From assembly GCA_964023275.1 (NCBI GenBank), contig OZ029921.1, positions 12,963,806 to 13,027,805 on the forward strand: 64,000 nt of DNA, read 5' to 3'. The notes below the pieces were generated by a model. The model was given only the letters and a program-made list of their open reading frames with translations. It was not told where the DNA came from and ran no database searches. Position numbers and translations under genes: made by a program. Each line of letters opens with the position of its first letter. The first letter of the stretch is position 1. Source of the DNA: Norana najaformis (Eukaryota; Annelida; Clitellata; Crassiclitellata; Hormogastridae). Below, piece after piece: positions 45,746-57,400 of this stretch.

Positions 45746-46896
45746 CCGTGTGGGTTGGGTTGTTATACGCCTTCTGTACATTTTGGTGGGAAAGTCGACT
45801 GTTTTAAAGGGTGTGTTGGTTAACTTTGTCTAAGAGGGCCATGGCCGGTCTTAGCCTCAATGACGCTCCAGGCAAAGTATACATTTTGGCCCCCTCGACC
45901 CCACCTAATTACAAGCATTTTTAGTTTTTAATTATGCCATCCAAAACACTGCAAGTCTGATGGCCGATACCTGACATTACTTCCCAACTCTTGCAAAATA
46001 ATAAGATCTGCTCAAAATCGACCTATTTCTAAATTGTTTGTTAATGTAATCATGGAAATCATTTTGAATAGTTTCTATCGATAATGAAAAACGATAAATT
46101 TAACATAATTTTTCTCGCAATAAGCGTTTTACCAACCCTTCTGCTTTTTGATACTAACTTCTAGTTGCAATTTTTTCTTACAAGATTGTGCACTCGATAA
46201 AAGATTGTGCACTCGATAATTTCTGACGCATCATGGGTTTTGGTATTATATCTTATTATTTTACTTTTATTCACATTATCGTAAGAACAAAACTATAAAA
46301 TCTGTATAGTTATTGATAATGTGATCTTAAATTAAGATTTTCACAAATTAAGAGAACTCTATTTGAAACTAAAGATTAAACTACATTTGAAAAAGAATGA
46401 AATTTGGCAATATGTCTGCAAAAACAAAATGAAAAAGATATGAATAACTAGCATATTTTCCGCAGTCAGTCGCGTGTTTTACTCTGGTGGACGTGTTTTC
46501 TTCTTTTTTCTTGTGTCACAGTTTTGTTCCATCCGTGCACAGAAGATACATATAAACGAAAACTTGAAGTGTACAAAGTACACACGTGGCCATCTACTAA
46601 GTCTGCCGCCTGCATACGACAGTGCACCTTTAGGTCAACTTTGGACTGGTGCATTGGTACACATATTGACTTATTAATTTACCAGACGTTCAGCCTGAGG
46701 GTGCAGAGCCGGGCACAGATGGAGACCAGCCCCGATGTACACGGAATCTGGCTGCTCTAGCATCGGATTCATCTCCAGCAATCGCCCGTCTCATAGCCTT
46801 GACCAGACATCTAACACCGGCACTGGCAGAGTGCAACACCGGACACCTGTCCTTATTCGTCTCGTGATTCACAAGACATGCTGCACGAACATGGTA

Positions 46897-48971
46897 GGGG
46901 CCGTCCATAAATGACGTCACGCAATTTAGGACGATTTTTGACCCCCCTTCCCCTCTCGTCACACGTCGTCACAAAAGTCATACCCCCCTCAAATATGACA
47001 TCACAAAGCCCTACACCCCCCGAAAAAAACCAGATGTCCAGAATGTTATATGCAAATTTTCTTATAATTATCAAATAAAGTAATTGTAACTATAAAAATA
47101 CTTGAAACTATATAGTAGAACGAAGAAAAATGGAGGGAGTATAATTATTACAATCAATATGCATTCCAGAAAATGAAAAGCTCTGGTAGAATCATTACAA
47201 TTATTAAAAATGTTTAATAACAATAACTCGAAACAATCCAAACTGTTATGTAACGGACATTGCTATAGCGCCAGGCAAGACTGCGCTTAGTCGGGCAGCG
47301 AATTCGGGAGTGATCATGATCGATGTCAGCTGTCTATTTTCACGCTGTAGTCGGCTGCTGTATGAGCGCTAGGCTAGGTTAGGCCCGACCGACTGTGATT
47401 ACCGCTAGTGATGGATGCCGCTCGCGCCTAAGAGCTGGAGTAGGCTTGAACGAGAAGCGCGCCGAACGATGGATGCCGCCTAAAGTTGCCGCTCGCGCCT
47501 AGGAGCTGGAGGGAAACAAGCCCGCCTAAGTTGGCGCGCGCGCGAACGATGCGAGGGAAATAAGAGCCGCCAAGGGCTGGCGCGAACAAGAACCGCAAAA
47601 GGCTGGCGCGAAGAAGAGCCACCAATAGCGGGCGCGAAAGAAGAGGCGCGAAACAGTTGGAGCGAAAGAAGAGGCGCGTACAAAGACGCGGGAGAGTTGG
47701 CGCCGAGTCAGAGCGCGCGGATATTACCTATATAAAGAATGTAGAAGGAGCGCAGTCGGACAGCTTACTTGGCGGTAGATTGATCTCCTTACAGCTCAGT
47801 TGGCGCTAGTTTGCGACCGGAGAAGGATCTCCTTACAGCTCAGTTTGCGGTATTTGTCGCGCTAGTTCTCGAATTCAGGCGAGTAATTCGTAACTATTGC
47901 GGAGTTGTACGTTTAAGCTGATTTTCGCCGTAGATTACTGTGCCGTCGATGTGCTCAGTCAAAACGCTGTCATTGGGAAGTAAACGGGATAATTCTGGGA
48001 ATATACTTTGCCGTCGTCGCCATTTTAATCAGGGAGTCAAACCTTTTCTTTCATATTTAAATTGTGGGCGAATTCTTTGAGCTCATGTCAGGCATCCAAT
48101 TTTCTATTAGATCGAAGGTTTAGAGTTCGATTTAGCAATTGCTGTAAATAAGAACTCTTTAGGCTTAACGAAATTATAATTAGTGAACAATTAAAATAGA
48201 CTAGCAGAAATAGTTAAGGTTGAATCTTTTAGTTAAAAATAAACTTGTAAAACGAAAGATATGGCTGAATCAGATTTTGGCAAAGTGGCAGAGTCCTTAC
48301 TTGCCTCATTCTCTGCACTGAGAGAAGATTTAGTAGAGCGCCAGAATAAAATGGTAGAGAGCCAAAATCAAATGACAGAGAGCCAGGTACAATTGCGAAG
48401 TGAATTGATAAAGCGCCAGGATCAATTGCGGGAGGAATTGTTTTCAGCGCCAAGCTGAGCTAGGGTCAAAACTAGAGGAGATTCATGTGGCGCCTTCTTC
48501 GGACATTATGCAGCGCTCGAGTTTAGAAGTAGAAAATTCTGTCGGGAAAGCCACCACGAACCCTTACGCTCTAGGAGAGAGGGTAGCGGCCCATCCGCCC
48601 GCCATGGACAACACTTGGCCATCTGGTGATCGAACGGCAGAAGATTTAAGCAACTTCCTGTCTTTCGCAGGAGTACAAGATTGAGTTCGAAACCGCCCTC
48701 TTATTATGGAACGGGTGCTGTACAAAGACGAACTGCAAGTTCGACCAACCTGGATTCGAACCCACCACCTTCACCCGGCAAATCCTCAGTTCTTTCCTCC
48801 GGGCTCTCCCGACAGCTAACCGTGGCGTCATCCCACGCACCCCAAACCGTTACAGTTAGATGTGATGATGTGACGACACATTTCTTACACCCCCTCCTCT
48901 TCGTCACAAATCGTCACAGAAGTGTGACCCCTCCCTCCTCTAGGTGCGTGACGTCATTTATGGACGGCCCC
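46897..48971 (-). mobile_element. Zator-like DNA transposon, copy 1, interior replaced
   Basis: Ends GGGGCCGTCCATAAATGACG and CGTCATTTATGGACGGCCCC are perfect inverted repeats; GTA is duplicated at 46894-46896 and 48972-48974. About 340 bp at the left is the reverse complement of the right end of copy 2 (51294-54288), and about 115 bp at the right is the reverse complement of its left end. The transposase is gone; 47236-48857 is unrelated sequence. Confidence 0.8.
47236..48857 (+). other. foreign interior of Zator-like copy 1, retroelement-like
   Basis: GC-rich, with several GCGCGAA words and repeated GGATGCCG...CTCGCGCCTA phrases at 47412-47520. A TATA-like TATATAAAG lies at about 47730, then a leader, and at 48261 a frame MAESDFGKVAESLLASFSAL with heptad-like QNKMVESQNQMTESQVQL, resembling the coiled-coil start of a Gag. 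The ends ACTGTTATGTAACGG and CCGTTACAGT are roughly inverted. It may be a broken fossil LTR-element piece or captured host sequence. A B-box-like GGTTCGAATCC lies on the - strand near 48760. Confidence 0.4.
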
Positions 48972-49191
48972 GTAGGTGGTTACTGTGTGGGGCCTTAAGC
49001 AAATCTTTCACTGACGATTTTATTAGTGATTAAATAGCCCACAGATTGCGATTAAGAAAATTTTTGAATTCAAGTGAAAAATTATTGAAAGAATGATTGA
49101 ATAACAAAACAACTTTTCGGGGAAAATGGCGCCCCTGAAATGTTGGAGCTCCAGGCAGCTGCCTGCTCTGCTTATGCCTAAGGCGGCCCTG

Positions 49192-49960
49192 CAGACTGCG
49201 TTTTGGTTTGGCCCTGCTTAGCCATGCAGTTGCTTTTTTCTGAACTACTTGTGTTTAGTCTCCCTACATGGATGATTTGTTTAGTTCTTTGGGCCGTTTT
49301 GGTTCTTTTTGAGCCGTTTTCGTCAGCCTCTGCTTGTGGACTTAGTGTCTTCTCTTCATAAAGTATTCGCTGGTTTTGTCGCCACCAGAGACCGACGTCT
49401 TGTTGCTATGCGAATTCTGTTTCTCTTGTAGGCCCTAAATAGCTTAGGTAATAAAACCATTTTAACTTAAAGCTGGTGTCTTATTTCATATCCCAAGACC
49501 GCGTACAACATATGGGGCCGTCCTAAACTAATGTGCCGGGATTATTTAATTGTTAAATTGGGATTCCCGGATTATTTAATTGTTAAATTGGGTTTTGAGT
49601 ATTTCTGATATACTGAATTTCCGACATAACTGTACGCTTGGGTTCAGTGAAACGCGCTTCACAATGGATAAGCCGGTTGTAGGCCTGTTATAATGGACGG
49701 CGTTTTTGATATGTCGGCTCAGGAGTTAAGGATAGAACTATCACTGTTTATATCAGTAGGTAAGCAAGTATAACAGTGAGTAAACTGTTACACTAAATTA
49801 CACTGCACAATCGGTTTTGCCACCATAGAAGTTACAGATCTGACAGGACGCTATGGAAGACATATAGCCAACATCTGGATGAGCTCTGTTACAACTTCAG
49901 AAGCGAGCACCGCCTAGGGATGGAGCTGCTTGGCACTTAAACTTAATCAAGAGATGAGTG
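49192..49960. repeat. intergenic with a small direct repeat
   Basis: GGATTATTTAATTGTTAAAT is repeated at about 49538 and 49568. GGCCTGTTATAATGGACG follows. Otherwise unassigned. Confidence 0.5.
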
Positions 49961-49964
49961 AAAT

Positions 49965-50560
49965 ATGTTACAGCAGGTGGTGTGCTATGATACTCTGTGG
50001 GCAAACTATGCCATTCCAGCAAAAACAGTCTGTCGATTGAGATATTCACCATATACAATCATCACTCCATGTTCACCAGTTGCTGATATAATTTGTGATC
50101 TTCATCCGTTTCCTAAAGGGGCTCCAAGAATCCAAAAGCATAAAGCAACAGCTGCTGAAATCTTGAAATCATAACCATACAAAAATGCACGGATTGAGAA
50201 AGAGAATGCTCACAAAACCCTAAAAACTCCAAAATCCAAACCATACGAATCCAAGGATCACCGACAAAGCATCAGGTCTTCTGGCCCAAAGAAGGAACAA
50301 ACCATAAGGGAAGACAAACCATGGTGTCATAGGCCTAAGAAAAAAACAAGGATGCTGATGCCTTGAAAGTTGCCCATGCACAAGCCAAGTGATAAACCTA
50401 AATCCAAATCAAAAGCCTCCGAGCTTGACGACCATGTGGAGTGTTGTGCAGGATGTGGAGTTCTAAAGATTTCTTGAGTTAACAGATGACCAGCTGCAGT
50501 GCCGATAATGTGAACGATTGTTTGAAATGACTTGTTCACCATTCGGGCATGCTTGGAAAA
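49965..50560 (+). pseudogene. possible pogo-like transposase C-terminal remnant
   Basis: Reads DLHPFPKGAPRIQKHKATAA, then after frame changes KTLKTPKSKPYESKDHRQ and a cysteine-containing CCAGCGVL...CERLFEMTC-like stretch. The order 'PFPKA-PR..KRK..T..TPEK' and then a cysteine cluster is that of pogo/Tigger-type C-termini. Weak, with several breaks. Confidence 0.3.
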
Positions 50561-51290
50561 CTGAAAGCCTTTCAAGATAAGATTGTTTGTGCTGTTAGTT
50601 TGTCATTGATAGTCTCTAGTTACTTGACAATATGTTTGAAATATAGTTTTTGTTTGTGCTACTGCTTTTGAAATTATTGCATAAATGTGTCCATGTCACA
50701 ATTAATTTGTTAGTATTTTTTTCTGTGTTTGTTCTTCCCTTGTCCATGCTCATCCAATATGGGATGATATGGGAGCCATATGGGCCAATCTAACTTGCTA
50801 GGCATGCTGTTAAGGTAGTATGCCAGTATAGTGTATGTGTGATGACAAACTGTTCCTAAGATGCACCCTCTAGTTCCCAAGATGCATCGGGGGTGCATCT
50901 GGAGATCACTCTGTTCCCAAAATGCACTCTCTGATTTTAGTTAAACCGAAGCATTTAGCTGTTACAATGCAATATTTGTTCCCTTTGACCATGGGAAGGC
51001 CATCTAAGTGCATATTTATTGTTTTCATACTGGTATTGATAATGAAGTTACAAGCTAGAATAGAAAAGGGGCACGTCTTGGGGAACTCTATCCTGAGTTG
51101 ATGTCTACAGCACAGGCTGTGCTGAAATAACTATATGTACCAAATTTTGATGCAGACGTCTGAAATGGGCAAACCTCCCACCCATGTCCACATTTCTCTG
51201 ACCCTTCTTCCCTCCACTTTGTTGACATCCTTTATGGATGACCCCAGTGCTGGCAAAATAACAACTAAAAGCTAAATTGTGGATTTAAAC
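50561..51290. other. intergenic; nothing recognised
   Basis: A short run of GATGCAC.CT repeats lies near 50860-50930 (AAGATGCACCCTCT, AAAATGCACTCTCT). No gene seen. Confidence 0.4.
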
Positions 51291-51293
51291 ATA

Positions 51294-54288
51294 GGGGCCG
51301 TCCATAAATGACGTCACGCGCTTAGGGGAGGGGGTCACACATCTGTGACGATTTGTGACGAAGGGTGTTTAAGAAATGTGACATCACATCAAACATCGAA
51401 ATGCGTATATTAAACTTTATTTTAAAATTTCACTCAATTAAACAAGTTCTAGCTAATTAAGAGTAATTGTTACCACAATTTAACAACACTAATTATGATT
51501 ATTGAATTCTTAATTTTTGGATTGTTTACTTTTATGCTCGGTGTCAATCTTGGGGTTTTGGAAGTGAGGCAATCCAAGGAGCAGATTTTCATTCATGTAC
51601 CTTCAACGCATAACGCGTTGTGATGTCACGAATGTTTCAAAATTAATGTTTAGGACAAAGATGTTAATAAGGGAACACACAGCTTAATTGTGCTGAAGCT
51701 GCTGATAGAAAAATAACTAATTTAAGAAGGTTGATATTTTTAGGTTGATATTTTTCAGATTTTTCTTATAGAATATCCTACATATATAAATTTAATAATT
51801 ATATTACAGATATAATAATCTTAAATGTTTTTGGAAAGAATTGATCGCTACAATGGACAAAAATAAAATGTTCCAGTGTCTGTTTGACGCATACGTGTTG
51901 GCATATCCTACAAAGAGCAAAAAGATTTGTCAAGAAGAAGTGGTTGAAAAGTGGAACGGAATGAAAAATGATGCAGATTTGCAAGTGAAAGTTGATCATT
52001 GGTTGCAAGAATTGAAGGCAATTTCCGTCATGAAAAAGGGATCACTTTTGACATTTTGGGCTAAACAAACATCATCTGCCGATAAAAAACTTCCATCAAT
52101 GTGCCTGTGTACATACCCGAGAATTCTGTGTCTCTGTCTGATGGACAAGTAACCGATGCTGAGGCTGATGATTCAGCGCCTAGTACTAGCAAGTCAGCAC
52201 CATCTAGAATTGCTACAGTCCAGCTGCATTTGCAGTCGGAGATTGACATTCTGAATTCTGATCTGGTTGGCTTGTACGAACGACAAAAACGTGGAATGCT
52301 TACACAGGTACAAGATGTAGAACTGAAAGAGAAGAAGAAGAAAAAGAGAGAATTAGAGAACCAGCTGAAGAAGAAGAAGGATGATCAAAAGAGATCACAG
52401 AAAGCAAGAGATGAGAAGAAAAGAAAATTGAATGCTCTGTTTGAAGATAATCCAGAACTACGCACATGTCTGAACGTCAGGACCAAGCCTGGTAGGCCGA
52501 GAATCGAGGAAGATCAGCCTTCATTACCGGAAGCTATTGTGGATATTGCTATGGATCGGCATCGCATGAAAGAAGGCAGAGCGATGTGTTCAGAAGTATA
52601 AAAACATTAGATCAGTTGACTGCACAGTTACAGCTGGATGGCTTTACAGTCAGCAGAAGTGGGCTCTACCTTCGTCTTTTGCCGAGGTGCAGTTCATCTC
52701 TTGAAGGCCAACGTCGTGTCAACTGTCCCAGTGAAACTCATTAGAGCACAGAACAATCACCCAGCCAAACATATCGATGGTTTGTTTTGTACGGCAACAA
52801 TAAAACACTTGGAAGAATTAGCGTCCATGCTAGGACCGAATGAAGTGTGCTTTGTCAGTCAAGACGACAAAGCTCGTGTTCCAACTGGATTAACTGCTGC
52901 TAACAAGCAAAGTCCATTGTTGATGTAGTTGATGGTGGCCCGGACAAGAACCTAAGATACCAAAAAGTGATTAAGGTTGCAGTTCACCACTTTCTTTAGC
53001 ACAATTTCGATGCTTTATTCATCGCTACTAACACTCCAGGAAGGAGTGCATTTAATAGGGTCGAGAGAAAAATGGCACCACTCAGTAAGGAACTTACTGG
53101 ATGGATATTGCCACATGACCACTACGGTAGTCATTTGAACGAAAGAGGAATTAGCATCTTTGCTGATTTGGAGAAGAAGAATTTTCAGTTTGCAGGAAGC
53201 ACTCTAGCTGAAATTTGGTCACAGTTAATAGTCAATAATTTTCCGACAGTGGCCGAATTCATCGACCCATCAGAATCTGAGCTCCATGAAGAATACCTGT
53301 TGTCCAAAGATCAAAAATGGTACGACGTCCATGTACAAACAAGCCAGTACTTGACACAAATTGTAAAATGCACTGACTATAATTGCTGTTCGAAACCAAG
53401 AAGCTCTTATTTCAGTGTAGTAACAGAGAGATTTCTTCCTCCACCTTTACCAGTTGTTCAAACAAGCAAAGGTCTGAAAATTCCAGAATGGACAACAGAC
53501 GGGCATCTCATAAATTCCCTTCTCTGTTTGCAGCTCAGAGTTTGCAAGTGGATTACATCCTTCCTGGCTCTTCAAGTCCTTATCACTCGATTCCATATGA
53601 TTTGTACTGTCCGTCAATACAATCAGTGCTTAGCAATAGGATTTGCAAGAAATGCCATACATGTTTCGTGTCGTTAGTCATGCTGCGCAGCCATTCTGTA
53701 ACGCACAAGCAGGAATCAATTATTCCACCCAAACGCATCAGGCCACACAGTCGCTGCACGTCGGCAACGTGAACTAATGGTTGTAATCGCAAACGAAGAA
53801 AATGGAGAGAGTGTAGATTGGATAGACGAAGAAGAGAGGGATCTGAATGGAATATCCATTCCACAGGATGAAGAGATCCAAGCTCTCCCTATTTATTCCA
53901 TGAAGGAGCATTTTGCTTCGCCATGGGAGAATGGAGTTTTGATTGTTTCGAGTTATTGTTATTAAACATTTTTAATAATTGTAATGATTCTACCAGAGCT
54001 TTTCATTTTGTGGAATGCATAATGATTGTAATAATTATACTCCCTCAATTTTTCTTTGTTCTACTACAGTGTATATAGTTTCAAGTATTTTTATAGTTAT
54101 AATTACTTTATTTCATAATTATAAGAAAATTTGCATTTAACATTCTGAACATCTGGTTTTTTTGGGGGGTGTAGAGCTTTGTGATGTCATATTTGAGGGG
54201 GGTATGACTTTTGTGATGACGTGTGACGAGGAGGGGAGGAGGGTAAAAAATCGTCCTAAATTGCCTGATGTCATTTATGGACAGCCCC
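51294..54288 (+). mobile_element. Zator-like DNA transposon, copy 2, 2995 bp
   Basis: Ends GGGGCCGTCCATAAATGACG and ...GTCATTTATGGACAGCCCC; ATA is duplicated at 51291-51293 and 54289-54291. Three-base duplication and the transposase architecture fit the Zator superfamily as I remember it (relatives of bacterial transposase TP36). Subterminal regions hold repeated TGTGACGATTTGTGACG-type words. Carries a decayed transposase gene at about 51853-53965. Confidence 0.75.
51853..53965 (+). pseudogene. decayed DDE transposase, Zator-like
   Basis: Opens at 51853 with MDKNKMFQCLFDAYVLAYPT. A Lys/Glu-rich coiled coil lies at about 52310-52440 (EKKKKKRELENQLKKKK). Then NVRTKPGRPRIEE, LTAQLQLDGFTVSRSGLYLR (helix-turn-helix-like), and the probable catalytic residues: Asp of VSQDDKARVP (52863), Asp of VVDGGPDKN (52931) and Glu of FNRVERKMAP (53063). 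After that come LPHDHYGSHLNERG, FPTVAEFIDPSESE and a CX2C-X12-HX3H zinc finger (53644-53706), ending YSMKEHFASPWENGVL. The frame changes around 52090, 52595, 52700, 52928 and 53500-53650, so no full protein is made. Intact GPGR-type context suggests moderate age. Confidence 0.7.
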
Positions 54289-54473
54289 ATAGGATGCAAA
54301 AAACCCAACATGTAATAAATTGGTTTAAAGTAAATTGTTCAGGAACAGGATATTGCAGCAATTCTCCTTATCTTTGCATTAAGTCATCTATAATTGTGTT
54401 GATTGACTGTGTATATATTAGTTGTAAGTAGCTATGCACAGTATAGGTAAGTGGATTAGGTATATCAGCATTA

Positions 54474-54493
54474 AATATATATATATATATATC
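54474..54493. repeat. (AT)n microsatellite
   Basis: About ten AT units. Confidence 0.9.
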
Positions 54494-57400
54494 ATTATTT
54501 AACCTGGCCAACATTGCTAGGAGGTAATAATTAAAGTGAGCTTATGGGAGAAGACTCCACACTAGTGCTGACTGCAAAGGAAAGAAGGAAACCAGCAAGG
54601 AAAGATTCAAACTCAGCTGTTGTGCTTTGGGTCATTTGGCAAGCAGATGATCTCCACAAAAAGGCAGCAATGTGAGGATGTCTAAAGTTGGAGATGAAGC
54701 AAGTTGTTTCGTCAAGAAATCTTTGCTAACTTCGAATCTATAGTCGAAAACTGAGAACAGCAGTTTTGTTCTACAACTGATGATTCATAAAGGTTTTAGT
54801 CGAAAGCAGTTGGCAAGTAATTGTGAAATAAGCCTTCATTTACAGATAGCGATCATTGTAAAGTGAAGCGATTACTTTACCAGGACTGTCTAAAGCTCTG
54901 TAACTTATGATTTTTCAAATAAAGAAGAAGCTCAAAGGTGGACACGTTAGTCGACTCCACCGATAGCTATTAGTTGAGGAGAACGTTGGAAGTAGTCATA
55001 GAAACCAACAAGAACTGAGAAAACCAATAGTCAAGAAGTTTGAAAACTGTGGACGTCTTCATAAGACACCATCTCTGATGACAAAGCAAGGACCAAGGCA
55101 TGGCATCCTATAACCCAAAGTCTTCCTAACGCAAGGATCCAGAAGCCTGTTTTCCTTGAGGGAGGTTAAAATAGTTTTAGTACTGTTATAATGCTAATTT
55201 ATGCCGGTATTAGGTAGCATAGATAAGTCTAGGCTTGACATTACAGTGGTGTGTTAGAGACATTAAATCTTTCATATAAACTGAAGGAGTTGGTTTAAAT
55301 CTTGCCCATCAATGAAATGCACTCAATCAGCTATTCATCAACAGTTGAAAGGTATAGTAACATAATTAGATACCAGCAGTAAATCAACATTTGACTCATA
55401 TTCTCAGATTTATTAAAAGACAGGGAATATTACAGATATGCTATTTATTTTACATAAACTTGTACTTGTCATTCATATCTATGAACTTGCATCTAGTGTC
55501 TGGGTTCTTCTACTCTGAGACCAGCCTGCTTGAATTTGTGATGTCATTTGCTCCTAAATAAGAAACTGAAAGCCTTGAATCTTGAGTTTTGCAACATAAC
55601 ATAAATAAATGGGAACAACAGAGAAGTTTTGCTTGAAACATTACAATTGTATATATATAGACACGTATACAAGTACACCTATATACAGACACACAGAAAC
55701 AAGTCTATATACAGTATGCAATCATTGGTTTTTATGACAAAATAAGAGCCACAAATTGGGCCGTAATGCTAAAAGTTGTTATTGTAAAATTACATGCTTG
55801 TCAGCATTTATGTACTTCTCATGTATACACTTGATACAGTATATAGCCTTGTATCTCAATAACTCACAAAGCATTTGTCACCAATGAAGATTCAACGAGA
55901 TTCACAAAACTTTTCCTCAAGCCACAACACAGACAGCAAAAGGCGCACAGTAATCACAGCATCAGCCATCAGCAAAGGGTAAATGCAAAGCTGTTTACAC
56001 GTTCACAATCATTTACATAACATGAAACTAGTGCTTCAAAAAAACAAGCAAAATTTAGTCGAAACTACTTTAATGATAAAAGCAACCACATAGAGAACAT
56101 TTTGCATAATGACGGTGGTATACTGTAGTGGCCTCATAGTAAAATAACTGTAGAATGGGGCCACATTGCAGCATGAACTACAGCTGAAAAACCCAGTTCC
56201 AATCACTCAGAATCAGCATCAAAATGCGACATTACGTAGGTAATGTTTTATAGTATGCCATATTTGATATCACACACAACTGCAATAAAATATAGACTTA
56301 TTATGGCAAAACTCCAGCTAAGTGTCAAGAGAACTGCTTAGTCCATGACCTACTCTCCTAATCATTTGATGGTGCAGCTTAAATGCTCAAATCTCAAATC
56401 ATCTATGACTTGAAGAAATATGAAAATGTTCTCAAACCCTTCACCCTCTGAACAAAATGGGACCATAACGAAAGACAGTTCAACATTCGAAAATACGCAT
56501 TCTGATTCTTTGGGCTGAAGCAACAAACAGGCCCCATGAGAATGGAAACAGTTACTTAAGTTCTGAAGAACACTTTTATGCACATCATTAGGAGAATTAT
56601 TCTTTTCACGAACTGTACTGTGCATGTAGAACCAATGGCTTAGACGCAGAATCACAGATTATAAATTAATGAAAATCACTGCAGTAAAATGAGAAAGCTA
56701 GTTGTCAGTATAAAACTCTCTAAAAGTAGCAAACCTCCATGCGTCAGACAATCACTTGCACACAACAACAGAAAGCAATTTTCTAAAACTCCTACTCAAA
56801 ATTATGCATATAAATCACAAGCAACTGAACCACACCCATCAGACTTCCATCATTACACGCGTGACAACCAATGCCATGTACAAACAATGTACAATGTCAA
56901 CTATGGCTACCATTTTCCTATAAGAACTTCAATGCAAATTACAAGTGTTAACCATGACAAAAGAATAAGCAGAAGCCATAAAGTTAATTCTTGTGGCTTT
57001 GACCAATAAATACATCTGCGTTGGAACTGCAGCTCACAAAGTCTGTTTGTAGGCTGAAGCCTAAAGAATCACCAGCAGGTTTAAATGCACTGAATGTTCC
57101 GTACCCATACAGCAGTGGGAACCCAGACACATCATAGGAAGTAACTGCAACTACACCAATGACCATTCTTTCATTAGCATATTTTAGTTCTCACAATATT
57201 TTGCAATGCATCAAGTGAACTAGTAGTTTTGTGTTTTCTGTGCATGTGCTTCTGAAAACCAGGTTGTACAACAACATTGAACAAACTATTGCAATGCAAA
57301 TGTCCAGAATTTATGCATGTTATTTGGCATAAAATTAACTCATCCAGCCAAGCATTGCAAGGCTTCTTACCATACCTCAGGAACAATGGATGAGAATTTC

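Larger units (their letters stand above)
45840..49191. mobile_element. possible hAT-like element hosting the replaced Zator-like element
   Basis: Left end CATGGCCGGTCTTAGCC; the right end read inward is CAGGGCCGCCTTAGGCATAA. Both fit the widespread hAT end CAGGGCCGGCCTTAG. Sequence inside the right end (GTGTGGGGCCTTAAGCAAAT) is typical of the same group. I found no 8-bp duplication, so the boundaries are uncertain. Confidence 0.45.

Noticed and set aside
47428-47683. - strand frames rich in Arg, Ala and Leu in the GC-rich insert
   Set aside because: Composition-driven open frames in GC-rich repeats, with two overlapping frames equally open.
48646-48840. - strand frame RVKVVGSNPGWSNLQFVF as a possible gene
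   Set aside because: It is the translation of a tRNA-like B-box region inside the foreign insert. Such frames are common artefacts of RNA polymerase III-type repeats.
56689-57009. + strand 106-codon frame
   Set aside because: No domain, no family resemblance, no splice or start context; it sits opposite a likely 3' UTR.
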